Notes: generated by a model from the sequence alone, not told the origin. Positions 51,801 to 60,291 are shown, counted from the stretch's first letter. The stretch: 64,000 nucleotides of DNA from Caldifarciminota bacterium (GCA_020353055.1 CP070686.1:1994308-2058307), one strand, 5' to 3'. Numbers and translations are program-made.

Positions 51801-52279
51801 AAGTCACTGGGTGTGATGATGAGATACCCCTGAGGTCTTTGACAACCGGTGTTTTCAAAATTGAGGATCAGGTCCTCGAACACCATGCTCATTGACTGAT
51901 TCAGTGTCAGCGGTTTTGAGGGAGGCGAGAAATCTATTCTTAGGTCTGCCGATTTCACGAAATGCTTCACATTATCTTGCATGAACGAAGGTTCTATCAT
52001 GATCGGGTAGAGTGGTGTGCCTTTTATCATTACAGGTTTGCCGATACGGACGGGTTCGGTTTCGACATGATCCCGGACACTGATTGACGAATCCACTTCT
52101 GCCATGTGATATGCATAGGTTGGCTGACTTTCCGACATTATGAAACGCGTTATGGGCAGCTGTTCATTCCTCTTGTATTCAGAGAATTCAACCTGCAAAG
52201 TTGCCGTCGAGGGTGTGGATGACGTAATCATGATTTGGTCTTCACCAGTAGCAAGGACGAAAATCAGGGCGAATATCAT
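48839..52279 (-). CDS. C25-like secreted protein 4 with N-terminal pro-domain, catalytic His lost
   Basis: 1146 residues. A signal peptide and a propeptide-like beta region (about 15-150) precede the C25-like domain (YLIITPSDFVDEIQPLARWKEKKG, PEYVLLVGDVNHIQSF). The GHG position reads YRSGDGDIGGWPW (near 342) while cysteine is kept in SIVCWTG (about 378) and CFGEAWLRAG follows as in gingipains. PGET-type modules (GNNNGQVNPGET, GNGILEPGET), the GPDDYGYFAYDNTD domain shared with protein 1 and a type A sorting domain (LKIYDVAGRVVQDL, VAEGIYFVVL) complete it. It overlaps the LVIVD lipoprotein gene by 4 bases and is the last gene of the pgs operon, so it should be co-expressed with it. Confidence 0.83.
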   Translation of the reverse strand: MIFALIFVLATGEDQIMITSSTPSTATLQVEFSEYKRNEQLPITRFIMSESQPTYAYHMAEVDSSISVRDHVETEPVRIGKPVMIKGTPLYPIMIEPSFMQDNVKHFVKSADLRIDFSPPSKPLTLNQSMSMVFEDLILNFENTGCQRPQGYLIITPSDFVDEIQPLARWKEKKGWHVEIRTTAQTGGTPAQIRDYIADAYNTWSPQPEYVLLVGDVNHIQSFSNPSATDHPFTLIEGDDFFSELLIGRLSVSMESELNTVVAKIIGYETNPTMSDPSWYSRALVVGANLPANMTTPIPTKRWVRDRLFEYGYSAVDTVFDPMPPSAITSSVNNGVTFVNYRSGDGDIGGWPWPTFYNTDVYALNNGWKLPIVTSIVCWTGNFAGNCFGEAWLRAGNPLTPKGAVAFFGASSPQSHSRWNNCLDYGIYWALLKEHIYSLGAALYRGKMEVFVNFPGDTSIATGSSFYFHAFNLLGDPSLEVWTGTPDSFIVTHASSLPSGTNSFSVHVTNTGSQPVHGAMVSIYKENEVKEIEFTDASGNADFNFATSTPDTLFVTITKHNFKPYVGHSVVSNSSVFVGHESDTISDPSGNNNGQVNPGETIDLGVTLKNYGTSTTATNVSAHLSTDDPQVTVTDSIKSYPDINPGATATSSAFTFNVSQDVRNDHILKFNLDITSTQGNWSGSIWITAKAPNLIYKWNQVMDGNGILEPGETRDLMLCIENNGGLEASDVAGTIRSANSGLIVTDSLGFFGNIALGDSATNSSNYFTLAANSSLTPGTEVRFALITTGDNGFVDTTGFKLTIGVVDSAEPLGPDDYGYFAYDNTDLGYPDAPTYGWIEIDPAHGGAGDTVSLAADETKTVALPFSFKYYGNWYDRVSISSDGYIAMDSTSLADMYNWHIPAAGGPPLLIAPFWDDLDPTATDSSSNVCYWHDAAGHRFVVEYSRIQHIHDPTNPTPSELQTFEVILYDPQYYPTQTGDGEIVFQYMDITNDDGWHNYATVGIEDHDHVTGIEYTYANLYPAAAAPLSNGRAIKFTTNPPDTFTGVSEFSTRSEPGNMLSISPNPFKQRANIRYQLTANRQAALKIYDVAGRVVQDLSAQLSVIGHPSSVLWDGTDSLNRRVAEGIYFVVLRGDNVNITRKVVLVD

Positions 52280-53250
52280 CTTTCCTCCTCGACCGCTATC
52301 ACGAGTCCCATATCGCGATCGGCGATATAGATCGTATCATTTCTTACATAGATACCGTTCGCATATGAAGTCTCCATGCTGCCGTACAATTGAGGCTCGG
52401 CAGGGTCAGATAGGTCGATCACCTGAAGTCCTCCATCGCCGTCGGCAACATATGCTTTGTCGTCATGAATAAAGACGTTGTTTGCATAATCCGGCGTGTC
52501 GTACTGGCTTATCATCGAAGGATTGTCAATATCCGATACATCTATGATGATCAAACCGCCGCGTCCGTCGGCAATGTATGCGTAGTTCCCGGTGGCAAAA
52601 AGCCCCTGTGCATTCGATGGAGTGTCGATCCAACCTGCTAAAGCAGTGCTGTCGGGTCTGGATAGATCGATGATCTGTAAACCCATTTGCTCGCAACCAA
52701 GGAATGCTATTGAATCAACCATGGATACGGCTCTGATATCTCCGGGCGTCGTGAATCTTCGTACGTAGGAAGGGTACTGTGGATATGAATACACATCCTC
52801 AACATGAAACCAGTATCCTGCGGCAATATAGACGTACATCGTATCATCTGGTAGTGCCGCGACATCATAGGCATAGATCGATGGATCCTGCCCGATAAAT
52901 GTTGGGTTCGTTGGATCTGCGATGTTCAATATGACCAGACCGCCACTGGTGGATGAGCCGAGTGCAATGTAGGCGAAAGTGTCGCGTACCGCAACCCCAC
53001 CCACATCCCGGTCTGCCACGTATTGTCCAATGACAAACGTAGATTCGGGATCGCTGATATCGACGATCTGCAGTCCTCCTTGTCCGTTTGCGACGTATGC
53101 AAGGCTATCAACCAGCACGACCTTCTTAGCGTAGCCGGGCAACGGGCACTCGCCGACAACGGCAAAGGATGCCAGTTGTTCACTGACTTCAGGTCGTCCG
53201 CAAAATAGCAGCGTGATGAAAACTAACCAAAGGTATTTCATGTTTTTCAC
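52276..53250 (-). CDS. LVIVD-repeat propeller lipoprotein of the pgs operon
   Basis: 324 residues. The N-terminus (LWLVFITLLFCG) carries a lipobox-like LLFC with cysteine 17, so it is probably a lipoprotein. Seven LVIVD repeats follow (SLAYVANGQGGLQIVDISDPE, FAYIALGSSTSGGLVILNIADP, AFLGCEQMGLQIIDLSRPD, YAYIADGRGGLIIIDVSDID, KAYVADGDGGLQVIDLSDPA), expected to make a propeller. It lies 8 bases after the barrel gene and overlaps the fourth C25-like gene by 4 bases. Its place in the operon suggests an outer-membrane accessory role, which is inference. It is distinct from, but of the same type as, the LVIVD lipoprotein at 5204-6220. Confidence 0.78.
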   Translation of the reverse strand: MKNMKYLWLVFITLLFCGRPEVSEQLASFAVVGECPLPGYAKKVVLVDSLAYVANGQGGLQIVDISDPESTFVIGQYVADRDVGGVAVRDTFAYIALGSSTSGGLVILNIADPTNPTFIGQDPSIYAYDVAALPDDTMYVYIAAGYWFHVEDVYSYPQYPSYVRRFTTPGDIRAVSMVDSIAFLGCEQMGLQIIDLSRPDSTALAGWIDTPSNAQGLFATGNYAYIADGRGGLIIIDVSDIDNPSMISQYDTPDYANNVFIHDDKAYVADGDGGLQVIDLSDPAEPQLYGSMETSYANGIYVRNDTIYIADRDMGLVIAVEEER

Positions 53251-53258
53251 ACAACCCC

Positions 53259-54251
53259 CTAGTAATAAAATTCGAAACCTGCTCCGGCGCGGTAGCGCGT
53301 ATAATCCTTGATACTATTGATGTCCGATAGAACTTCGGATGTGGCCCTCCGCCATTGGCGCATCAATGTCAATTTCAGCCGGAGACCGGTGATCAATCGC
53401 GGGTAGATTCCAAGCATGATTCGGTGCCTATGGTCAATACGCCCGAAATGCAGCGAATCTTCGCCAGTTGATGTTTCGTAACTCCTAAAACTATAATTGT
53501 ATGACAGTTTCATTGTGGTGGGCAGAACAGCGACCATTTGAACGGAGAGGTTACCACTAAGCGTATGCTGATAGAATGAACCGTCCGGCGTTATGTCAAC
53601 ACCTGACGTGGACGCATCGGCCGAATCGGTATAGGAATTTCTGAATTCGTAACCAAAGGCAAAATCGATGCGCTTACGCAACATTTTTTCCAACCCAAAC
53701 GATACGACGTGACCGCTTGCATCATAGCGGTTGAATTCTGGAATGTAATTATCCCACCGATGTGCATATCCAGCAATGAGGGTGATATCGTGTAAGGTCA
53801 TGAATGATATTTTTCCTCTTGCGGTGTGATAGGTAACTTCGCACCCTATATAGTCGGTGCTTCCGTCGTACGGGTCACGGTAATACCTTATCAGATAACC
53901 TGGAATTACCTGGTAGGATAACTTCACGGCGTACCTCCCGAACGATTGTCGGATCCCGAACGTATATCTCTGGTAATTTTTTTGACGGTTGAGCAAATAG
54001 TTATCGGTATTGAGGTCGATACTGAAGGTTGTGGTGCGCTTGTCGATAAATTTGTTTCTCACCAGCAGGGTAAAGTCGAAGGATGTGATAAGGTCATCGT
54101 AGGTTTCAAACGGGAATCTATATTGGCGTACTCCATTGATAAAGTCATCAATGTATTCTTGAGAATAAGCGTAGACGTTGTTGTCATAGTTGAAATCAAC
54201 ATCCAGATCGTATGAATAATCCCAGAAACTAAATAGCAGGAAGATGATCAT
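53259..54251 (-). CDS. Probable outer-membrane beta-barrel protein of the pgs operon
   Basis: 330 residues not assignable to a known family. A short signal-like N-terminus (MIIFLLFSFWDYS) is followed by alternating hydrophobic/polar strands with many aromatics and tyrosines (FDFTLLVRNKF, TFSIDLNTDNYLL, YAVKLSYQVIPGYLIRYY, IDFAFGYEFRNSY, TMKLSYNYSFRSY), ending in GAGFEFYY, a typical barrel terminus. About 14-16 strands fit. No plug or POTRA domain. It overlaps the upstream periplasmic protein gene by 4 bases. It is the best candidate for an outer-membrane pore or anchor for a polymer made by PgsB/C; that is inference. A dedicated barrel in this operon is not part of the standard pgs set. Confidence 0.65.
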   Translation of the reverse strand: MIIFLLFSFWDYSYDLDVDFNYDNNVYAYSQEYIDDFINGVRQYRFPFETYDDLITSFDFTLLVRNKFIDKRTTTFSIDLNTDNYLLNRQKNYQRYTFGIRQSFGRYAVKLSYQVIPGYLIRYYRDPYDGSTDYIGCEVTYHTARGKISFMTLHDITLIAGYAHRWDNYIPEFNRYDASGHVVSFGLEKMLRKRIDFAFGYEFRNSYTDSADASTSGVDITPDGSFYQHTLSGNLSVQMVAVLPTTMKLSYNYSFRSYETSTGEDSLHFGRIDHRHRIMLGIYPRLITGLRLKLTLMRQWRRATSEVLSDINSIKDYTRYRAGAGFEFYY

Positions 54252-55078
54252 TTTTCCTCAACCAAGAATCTTAAAGCTGCGCTTTCGGCGATGGTACCGG
54301 CCAAGTTGAAGCGGAGCTGGTGCGTACCTGCACCTATGTTAACGTGAAAGCTACGAGCATTTGACGGTACTATGTTCTTTCTATCCTTGTAGATGATCAT
54401 CTGTGATTTGTAACTCTTGAGAGGAAATTTCTCGGTTTTGCCATTATCTTCAACCAGGATCGTGTAATTCTGGTCGCCTATCATCTTTTCATCGTAATTG
54501 AGCCTGACGATCACGCGGAGACGCAGTGGCCCGTTCAGACGCACCGTGACAGCCATGTCGTTTTTCAACTCGTAATATTTAACAATTCTCTCTTCTTCAA
54601 TTGCCTCAATGATCGCGCTGTATTCGGCGGCTGGAACTTCCTCCCAGCGTTTGGGCGACTCATAGGCGAACTTAACGAGTATCGTGTCCTGCGGCGATGC
54701 CCAGTGGGTTAGTTTGTAATGATTCAGCCCTTCTGGTACCTCAATGTAGAATGATCGCCACTTGCTCAATGACCGACCCTTTTTGTCTCTTGACACGCTG
54801 GATTCATCTGACTCCAGCGTTATGATATCTTCATCTATTTCATTTTTCTGCAATATCACCTTGTAGATCTCGCTGCCCAAACTGCCCTTGGGCCAGATGA
54901 TCCTGGTGTATACCCTTAGGTATGTCGGTCCTTCAACCGAGAACGAAAGCGGTTGATTTTTTACCAGTAAGAGATACTCATCGGTCTTCTTGGTAACTAT
55001 CTCAATTTCCCACTTCTTGTAGGGTTCTATAGTCTGCAACTGCGAAAGGAGGCAGAGGCCCATCACAAGATTAATCAT
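54248..55078 (-). CDS. Periplasmic protein with two-fold internal repeat, pgs operon
   Basis: 276 residues, family not recognised. A signal peptide (about 1-15) precedes two related halves: about 30-130 (LLLVKNQPLSFSVEGPTYLRVYTRI, RSFYIEVPEGLNHYKL) and about 165-265 (YELKNDMAVTVRLNGPLRLRVIVRL, RSFHVNIGAGTHQLRF). Each holds a GPxxLRV strand, a charged stretch and a ARSF/WRSF strand before a glycine turn, so it is likely a duplicated beta-sandwich. It overlaps pgsW by 4 bases and the barrel gene by 4 bases. It may bind polymer or barrel in the periplasm; this is inference. Secretion is supported by the signal peptide; no lipobox is seen. Confidence 0.65.
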   Translation of the reverse strand: MINLVMGLCLLSQLQTIEPYKKWEIEIVTKKTDEYLLLVKNQPLSFSVEGPTYLRVYTRIIWPKGSLGSEIYKVILQKNEIDEDIITLESDESSVSRDKKGRSLSKWRSFYIEVPEGLNHYKLTHWASPQDTILVKFAYESPKRWEEVPAAEYSAIIEAIEEERIVKYYELKNDMAVTVRLNGPLRLRVIVRLNYDEKMIGDQNYTILVEDNGKTEKFPLKSYKSQMIIYKDRKNIVPSNARSFHVNIGAGTHQLRFNLAGTIAESAALRFLVEEK

Positions 55079-56148
55079 TTTTTCTCCTTTCTTAAATAAC
55101 TGTCGACATCATAACGCAGTACAACGAACAAAATTATAACAAGTACGAGTGCTGCTATTATGGCAATCGTAACAGAATATTTATATTCATAGTAAAGACG
55201 TCCTTCTCCAGGTTTTGGTAACGGTATCGGCGCCACGCCTAGTTCATACTCGCGGGCCAGAGTGTTTACATCTGTCAGATTTATGACTGGAATACCGTTT
55301 TGCGAAAAACGCGCAATTAATCCCTGACCTGTCGGTACAGCATGTGGTTTTATCAACCCGATGTCGGTTGTTGCGCCGGCAAGTGCCGTCGTCCGTTCAC
55401 CCACATTTATGAAGAGTCTAACCGTACCGAAAGAAAGAAACTTCTCCATTTTCCTCTCGATCATATCATCCAGATTGCGGGCATCGAGTATGGGTACACT
55501 ATTCCTGTCCGCGGCCTGTTCAATGATCTCACGGCCCGCAGGGCTCAAACCGCGGCCTACATCATCCTCGCCTCCAAGTGATGCAGTAACGGTTTTTTCT
55601 TTTACGATGCCCCGGTCAGCGATGACGTTTTCCATGTCCAAATATGTGAGTTGTGGATAGTTAGCCCCCCACATGGACGCGCTGACAGAGGTTATGATGA
55701 TCGGTTTTATGTTCAGTACTTCGATTGCGCTGATCACATTGATGTTAAGAGCTGGGAGTGACCCTGAAAGAGAGATGGCCACAGTATCATTTTCCCCTAT
55801 CCCTGCGTTTTTTATCAATTGGACAACCAGCGCGGCGAAGTTGGGGTTGGTTGATGATAATTTTGAGTCCAGATCACCCCGCTCCGTGGTGATGGGGGAA
55901 TATTGTAGGCCAATCATCCCCGTTTCATTTGGGTCGTTTATCCGGTCTATAGGAATTCCAATCTGCATTACCGTATCCTTGATCACGCCAAAGGCTCTCG
56001 CTGCGGTTTCTGCAGCACGCATTTTTTCGTTATGGTATTTTGCTTCGACCTTTGTTTTTGAATTCAGTTCGACGACCATCAACACAACAGTGATGGTTGT
56101 TACGATGAGTAGAGATACAATAGAGATCTTGCCTTCGCGTTTCTTCAT
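55075..56148 (-). CDS. pgsW: PgsW-like poly-gamma-glutamate system protein
   Basis: 357 residues with a membrane segment near 9-28 and another near 322-345, and a large extracytoplasmic part between them (NDTVAISLSGSLPALNINVI, TSVSASMWGANYPQLTYLD, ASLGGEDDVGRGLSPAGREI, INVGERTTAL). The order pgsB-pgsC-pgsW, with ATGA overlaps at both joints, is how I recognise it; PgsW proteins are known from diderm poly-gamma-glutamate loci and their biochemical role is not settled. The cytoplasmic tail is short and basic (RYDVDSYLRKEKK). It probably links the synthase in the inner membrane to the periplasm. PgsA (CapA) is not seen nearby. Confidence 0.72.
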   Translation of the reverse strand: MKKREGKISIVSLLIVTTITVVLMVVELNSKTKVEAKYHNEKMRAAETAARAFGVIKDTVMQIGIPIDRINDPNETGMIGLQYSPITTERGDLDSKLSSTNPNFAALVVQLIKNAGIGENDTVAISLSGSLPALNINVISAIEVLNIKPIIITSVSASMWGANYPQLTYLDMENVIADRGIVKEKTVTASLGGEDDVGRGLSPAGREIIEQAADRNSVPILDARNLDDMIERKMEKFLSFGTVRLFINVGERTTALAGATTDIGLIKPHAVPTGQGLIARFSQNGIPVINLTDVNTLAREYELGVAPIPLPKPGEGRLYYEYKYSVTIAIIAALVLVIILFVVLRYDVDSYLRKEKK

Positions 56149-56597
56149 GGCAACACCATCCCGTTATGAATGATGATAATAACCAGTCGCACCAGGCTCG
56201 CAACGATTATCATCGCCGAAAGGGTGGGAATGATACCCTGCCTGGCGATCCAGTAGGCGATCAAACCGGGGATGACGAAACCGACGGTCTGAATATTCAT
56301 GCTGAAAGCATTAAGGCTGATCGTGGGTGAAATGCGAGTCAAATAAGCAATGAGGTAACCGACCAGTATTGATATGATCAAGAGTCTGCGGCCATATATG
56401 ATGACATATGAAGAAAGTAATTTGATTATCATGTAGGTAATCAAACCGGCGATTATGGTGGCAATGACCTGTAGCGGATGATGTAGCACAAGAGCAATAT
56501 AACCAGGAACGACAATGCCACCGGCCGCGAGTCCAATGGTCTCAGTTAAGATGAGACTCAAGAACATTCCTATCCCAACGGATTCTATTAGTATCAT
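56145..56597 (-). CDS. pgsC: PgsC-like membrane subunit of poly-gamma-glutamate synthase
   Basis: 150-residue inner-membrane protein with about five helices, the size and layout of PgsC/CapC. Conserved features: IGLAAGGIVVPGYIAL near 21-36 and VIPGLIAYWIARQG near 107-121, with VPGY and IPGL positions typical. PgsC partners PgsB in polymerising glutamate through gamma bonds. It overlaps pgsB (upstream) and pgsW (downstream) by 4 bases each. No catalytic residues are claimed; the assignment rests on sequence, helix layout and gene order. Confidence 0.85.
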   Translation of the reverse strand: MILIESVGIGMFLSLILTETIGLAAGGIVVPGYIALVLHHPLQVIATIIAGLITYMIIKLLSSYVIIYGRRLLIISILVGYLIAYLTRISPTISLNAFSMNIQTVGFVIPGLIAYWIARQGIIPTLSAMIIVASLVRLVIIIIHNGMVLP

Positions 56598-57763
56598 TTA
56601 TTCCTCTCATGAAGCAGGAACTGCTTCACCATTTCTTCACCATAGCCCACCGTATTTCCCATAGCAAAGATGAGGGAACGGTTAGAAACCGTATCGGCCA
56701 CGGCCTGTACGGTATTCTCCGGCTTCTTCTCGCCGGCATCGAGCACTTTTTCATGTTCGATGGTCTTGTAAAGTTTCCTTGCCAGGATATGCGTTCCACT
56801 GCCGGTGAGTATGTAGCGATCGGCCGGCATACGATCCTTGATGAGTTTTGCCATCTGGAACGAACGATCGATCCGGTCAATTCGACAATTTATGAGAACA
56901 TTTATCTCCCGGTAATTTTTGTCGATCATCTGCCATATCATGTAGGTTGAATCCGGGTCGTTGGCAGCCATTGCATTGATCAGGGTGACTTCTTTCTCAC
57001 CCAGCGCAAGCAGGTGTTTCCTTAAGACACCCGGGTCAGGGGATGCGTAGAGCATAGCAGCAAGTGCGTCTTTTTCACTGACACCATATTTTCTGCAGAC
57101 ATCAAGCGCAAGAGCCACGTTTGATTTGTGTTCAATGTAATGAAAATCGACAATCATGGTATCGGGGATTCTATTTGCGTCTGAGAAATGGTGATCGATC
57201 TTCTTCGTTCGCAAAATAGATTGACAGTCCTTCAATATGCCCTTCTCGCCGACAAAGAGAGTTGCCCTATTTGGCACAGCATTGAGAAAGTGTTTTGTAA
57301 TATCCTTGATTGACGGACCCATCACATCGAGATGGTCAGGACGTACATTGGTAATCACAACCGTGGTTGGTTTTACGATCTGCACTGCCTCTGAGTACTG
57401 TAGATCCGGTCTCAACGCCATGCATTCGAGTACGATGATGTCTGGTTTATCTTTGCTTGCTTTCCTGAATATCTTAACTTGCTCCCGAATGTTGGGCATG
57501 CCCAGCCGTATGACAGGTTGTTCATTTCGGTTATCGGTTATGAAACTGGCTCTCGTCCCCGTCGTTTTGGCGATCACTTTCTTACCGCCTCCTCTGAGTC
57601 CGGCTGCTATTAATCGAGTAACCGATGATTTTCCACGACTTCCGTTCACCCAGATGCGAACCGGTATTGACTTCACTCGTTTCTCATGATTGACCTTCTC
57701 AATTCTGAGAAAGAGTACGTAGAGTCCTATGAGGACCAAAACAGCATAAATTCCAAAAAACAT
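56594..57763 (-). CDS. pgsB: PgsB-like ATP-dependent poly-gamma-glutamate synthase
   Basis: 389-residue Mur-ligase-like enzyme that activates and joins glutamate in gamma linkage. An N-terminal membrane segment (about 3-20) precedes the ATP site VNGSRGKSSVTRL (about 39-51, GxRGKSS), TTGTRAS near 64, ECMALRPDLQ near 115 and TNVRPDHLDVMG near 137. Its length matches PgsB/CapB. The start is set at the ATG at 57763 because the promoter (-10 at 57774-57779) puts transcription at about 57767; the GTG at 57793 and ATG at 57784 are inside or upstream of the promoter. The mRNA therefore has a leader of about four bases. It is the first gene of a seven-gene operon. Other polyamide substrates cannot be excluded. 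Confidence 0.88.
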   Translation of the reverse strand: MFFGIYAVLVLIGLYVLFLRIEKVNHEKRVKSIPVRIWVNGSRGKSSVTRLIAAGLRGGGKKVIAKTTGTRASFITDNRNEQPVIRLGMPNIREQVKIFRKASKDKPDIIVLECMALRPDLQYSEAVQIVKPTTVVITNVRPDHLDVMGPSIKDITKHFLNAVPNRATLFVGEKGILKDCQSILRTKKIDHHFSDANRIPDTMIVDFHYIEHKSNVALALDVCRKYGVSEKDALAAMLYASPDPGVLRKHLLALGEKEVTLINAMAANDPDSTYMIWQMIDKNYREINVLINCRIDRIDRSFQMAKLIKDRMPADRYILTGSGTHILARKLYKTIEHEKVLDAGEKKPENTVQAVADTVSNRSLIFAMGNTVGYGEEMVKQFLLHERNK

Positions 57764-57773
57764 ATTAACTCTT

Positions 57774-57801
57774 ATTATACCCATAATAGCCACCGTGTCA
57801 A
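57774..57801 (-). promoter_or_regulatory. Promoter of the pgs operon, leaderless type
   Basis: Minus-strand TTGACA (57796-57801), 16-base spacer, TATAAT (57774-57779); full consensus. Predicted start near 57767, four bases before the pgsB ATG. Confidence 0.82.
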
Positions 57802-57806
57802 CGAGC

Positions 57807-57835
57807 TTGGATAAGGGTTTTATACGAAATATAAA
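57807..57835 (+). promoter_or_regulatory. Possible clpC promoter, divergent from the pgs promoter
   Basis: TTGGAT (57807-57812), 17-base spacer, TATAAA (57830-57835). A weaker match than the others; the two divergent promoters share 104 bases. Confidence 0.4.
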
Positions 57836-57866
57836 CGATTTCTGTGTTTTTTTGTCTAAACCTTGT

Positions 57867-60287
57867 ATGAGATTTGATAAGTTTACCCAGAAGGCTCAAG
57901 CGGCGCTATCAAGCGCGCAAGAGATCATCGAGGAATATAATCATCAGGAATTGGATGTTGAGCATATCTTCATAGCCCTTTTGAGGCAAGAAGATGGCTT
58001 GGTTCCCAAGATTTTACAGCGCTTGGATATCATGCCCGATCTTATTCAGCGCAGATTAGAAAATTCAATCGAGAAACGCCCAAAACTCTATGGTGGCGGG
58101 ACGGCACAGATATATATCACGCCGAGAACGAAGAAATTGCTTGCATTAGCCCGTGCCGATGCAGAACGAATGAAAGATGAATACGTCGGCTCAGAACATA
58201 TCCTGCTGGCAATCTCAGAAGAACGTGAAGGCGAGACGGCAAATGTCTTACGTGAGTTCGGTATAACCAAGGAGAAGATATATCAAGCCCTCCAAACAAT
58301 GCGTGGTTCACAGAGGGTAACTGACCAGGATGCAGAAAATAAGTACATGGCCTTGGAGAGGTTCGCACGTGACATAACGGCGTTGGCAAAGCAGGGGAAA
58401 TTGGATCCGGTGATTGGGCGAGATGATGAAATAAAGCGCGTGATACAAGTTCTCTCGCGCCGTACAAAGAACAATCCTGTGTTGATTGGTGATGCAGGAG
58501 TTGGTAAAACGGCTATAATTGAAGGTCTCGCCCAGAAGATCGTTGATAGGAACGTACCTGAAATACTGAAAGACAAACGAATACTGGCTCTGGACATGGG
58601 TGCTCTCGTTGCGGGCTCTAAATACCGCGGAGAATTCGAAGAACGGCTGAAAGCGGTAATGGATGAGATTAAGAAGGGCAGAGGTGAGATAATTCTCTTC
58701 ATTGATGAATTGCATACGATCGTCGGCGCCGGCGCAGCAGAAGGTGCGATCGATGCATCTAATATGCTGAAACCAGCGCTCGCTCGTGGTGAATTGCAGT
58801 GTATCGGTGCTACAACCCTCAATGAATACAGAAAGAATGTCGAAAAAGATGCGGCTTTGGAGAGACGGTTTGCCCCGGTCTTTGTGGGCGAACCATCGGT
58901 TGAAGATACGATGAAGATTCTCCATGGTTTGAAGAGCAGGTATGAATCGCATCATGGAGTTGTTGTCGATGACAGCGCCGTAGAAGCAGCGGCTAAATTA
59001 TCTGATCGGTATATTACTGAACGCTTCCTTCCAGATAAGGCGATCGATCTCATCGATGAAGCGTGTGCACGCGCCCGAATAGAAGTGTATTCAATGCCCG
59101 ATGATCTCAAAGAAATGGAGAAGAGGCTGGAACAACTTACCATCGACGGCAAAGAAGCAGTCGATATGCGCAACTACGAAAAGGCAGCCGAATTGCGGGA
59201 CGAGTCTGAAAAACTCCAAAAGGAATATAAAAAGAACAAGGGCGAATGGATGAAGCAGCGCGGTATCGATGATAAGGTTACTGCCGATGACATCGCGCAT
59301 ATCGTTTCAACATGGACCGGTATTCCAGTTTCGCGTATGTTGGAATCAGAAATGGATAAACTAATGAAAATGGAAGAGCGTATACATATGCGGCTCGTTG
59401 ATCAGGAAGACGCAGTGGTTGCAGTTAGCGATGCCATAAGACGCTCGCGCGCTGGATTGAAGGATCCCAGCAGGCCGATTGGCTCGTTCATATTTCTGGG
59501 TCCGACCGGCGTCGGGAAGACCGAACTGAGTAAATCTCTCGCCGAATTTCTGTTTGATACAGAAGAAGCAATGGTTCGTATCGATATGACCGAATACCAG
59601 GAAAAACACACGGTATCAAGGCTGATCGGCGCGCCACCCGGGTATGTTGGATATGAAGAGGGCGGGCAGTTAACAGAGGCCGTGAGACGGCGTCCTTATC
59701 GCGTTATATTGTTCGATGAATTTGAAAAAGCACATGCTGATGTTTTCAATATTCTTCTTCAAATGCTCGATGATGGCCGCCTGACCGATGGTCAGGGAAG
59801 GACAGTTGATTTCAAGAATACAATAATAATCATGACATCGAACCTGGGCAGTGAGGTGATTACTGAGAGTCTTCAGAAGGGTAATTTTGATTATGAACAG
59901 AGCAAAAAAGATGTACACCAAATATTACAGCGCAGCGTGAAGCCTGAATTTCTCAACCGTATCGATGAAGTGATTGTTTTCAAACCGCTCGAATTCGATG
60001 AAATAAAGGGTATTGTCGGGCGAGAGTTAAAGAAAGTTATCAAGAATATATCAGAGTTTGGATACAAGCTACAGTTTTCAGAGCCGGTTATGGATCACCT
60101 TGCACATGAAGGGTTTGATCCTGTTTACGGAGCCAGACCTCTGCGCAGGGCGATCCAGCGACTTATCGAAAACCCACTATCCAAGGCGATTCTAACAAAA
60201 AGCTTCAAAAAAGGCGCAACAATAAAAGCCGATCTGAGGGAAGGTGAAATTGTTTTCAACCAAAGTACATATGTCTCTACTGATTAA
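57867..60287 (+). CDS. clpC: ClpC-type AAA+ unfoldase
   Basis: 806 residues. The Clp N domain (about 1-140) has two repeats ([26 protein letters not shown] and [12 protein letters not shown]). The first AAA module has Walker A GDAGVGKT near 208 and [16 protein letters not shown]; a short middle domain carries a UVR motif ([15 protein letters not shown], about 432-446), which marks ClpC rather than ClpB; the second AAA module has GPTGVGKTE near 544 and [29 protein letters not shown]. The start is the ATG at 57867, where family homology begins; the open frame upstream to 57795 runs through the pgs promoter. ClpC with ClpP degrades McsB-marked proteins in Bacillus. No partner gene is adjacent. 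A ClpP-binding loop is not resolved by eye. Confidence 0.92.
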   Translation: MRFDKFTQKAQAALSSAQEIIEEYNHQELDVEHIFIALLRQEDGLVPKILQRLDIMPDLIQRRLENSIEKRPKLYGGGTAQIYITPRTKKLLALARADAERMKDEYVGSEHILLAISEEREGETANVLREFGITKEKIYQALQTMRGSQRVTDQDAENKYMALERFARDITALAKQGKLDPVIGRDDEIKRVIQVLSRRTKNNPVLIGDAGVGKTAIIEGLAQKIVDRNVPEILKDKRILALDMGALVAGSKYRGEFEERLKAVMDEIKKGRGEIILFIDELHTIVGAGAAEGAIDASNMLKPALARGELQCIGATTLNEYRKNVEKDAALERRFAPVFVGEPSVEDTMKILHGLKSRYESHHGVVVDDSAVEAAAKLSDRYITERFLPDKAIDLIDEACARARIEVYSMPDDLKEMEKRLEQLTIDGKEAVDMRNYEKAAELRDESEKLQKEYKKNKGEWMKQRGIDDKVTADDIAHIVSTWTGIPVSRMLESEMDKLMKMEERIHMRLVDQEDAVVAVSDAIRRSRAGLKDPSRPIGSFIFLGPTGVGKTELSKSLAEFLFDTEEAMVRIDMTEYQEKHTVSRLIGAPPGYVGYEEGGQLTEAVRRRPYRVILFDEFEKAHADVFNILLQMLDDGRLTDGQGRTVDFKNTIIIMTSNLGSEVITESLQKGNFDYEQSKKDVHQILQRSVKPEFLNRIDEVIVFKPLEFDEIKGIVGRELKKVIKNISEFGYKLQFSEPVMDHLAHEGFDPVYGARPLRRAIQRLIENPLSKAILTKSFKKGATIKADLREGEIVFNQSTYVSTD

Positions 60288-60291
60288 TTAG

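Noticed and set aside
56145-57763. PgsA/CapA in the pgs operon
   Set aside because: None of the operon proteins shows the CapA metallophosphatase-like pattern, so I do not claim it.
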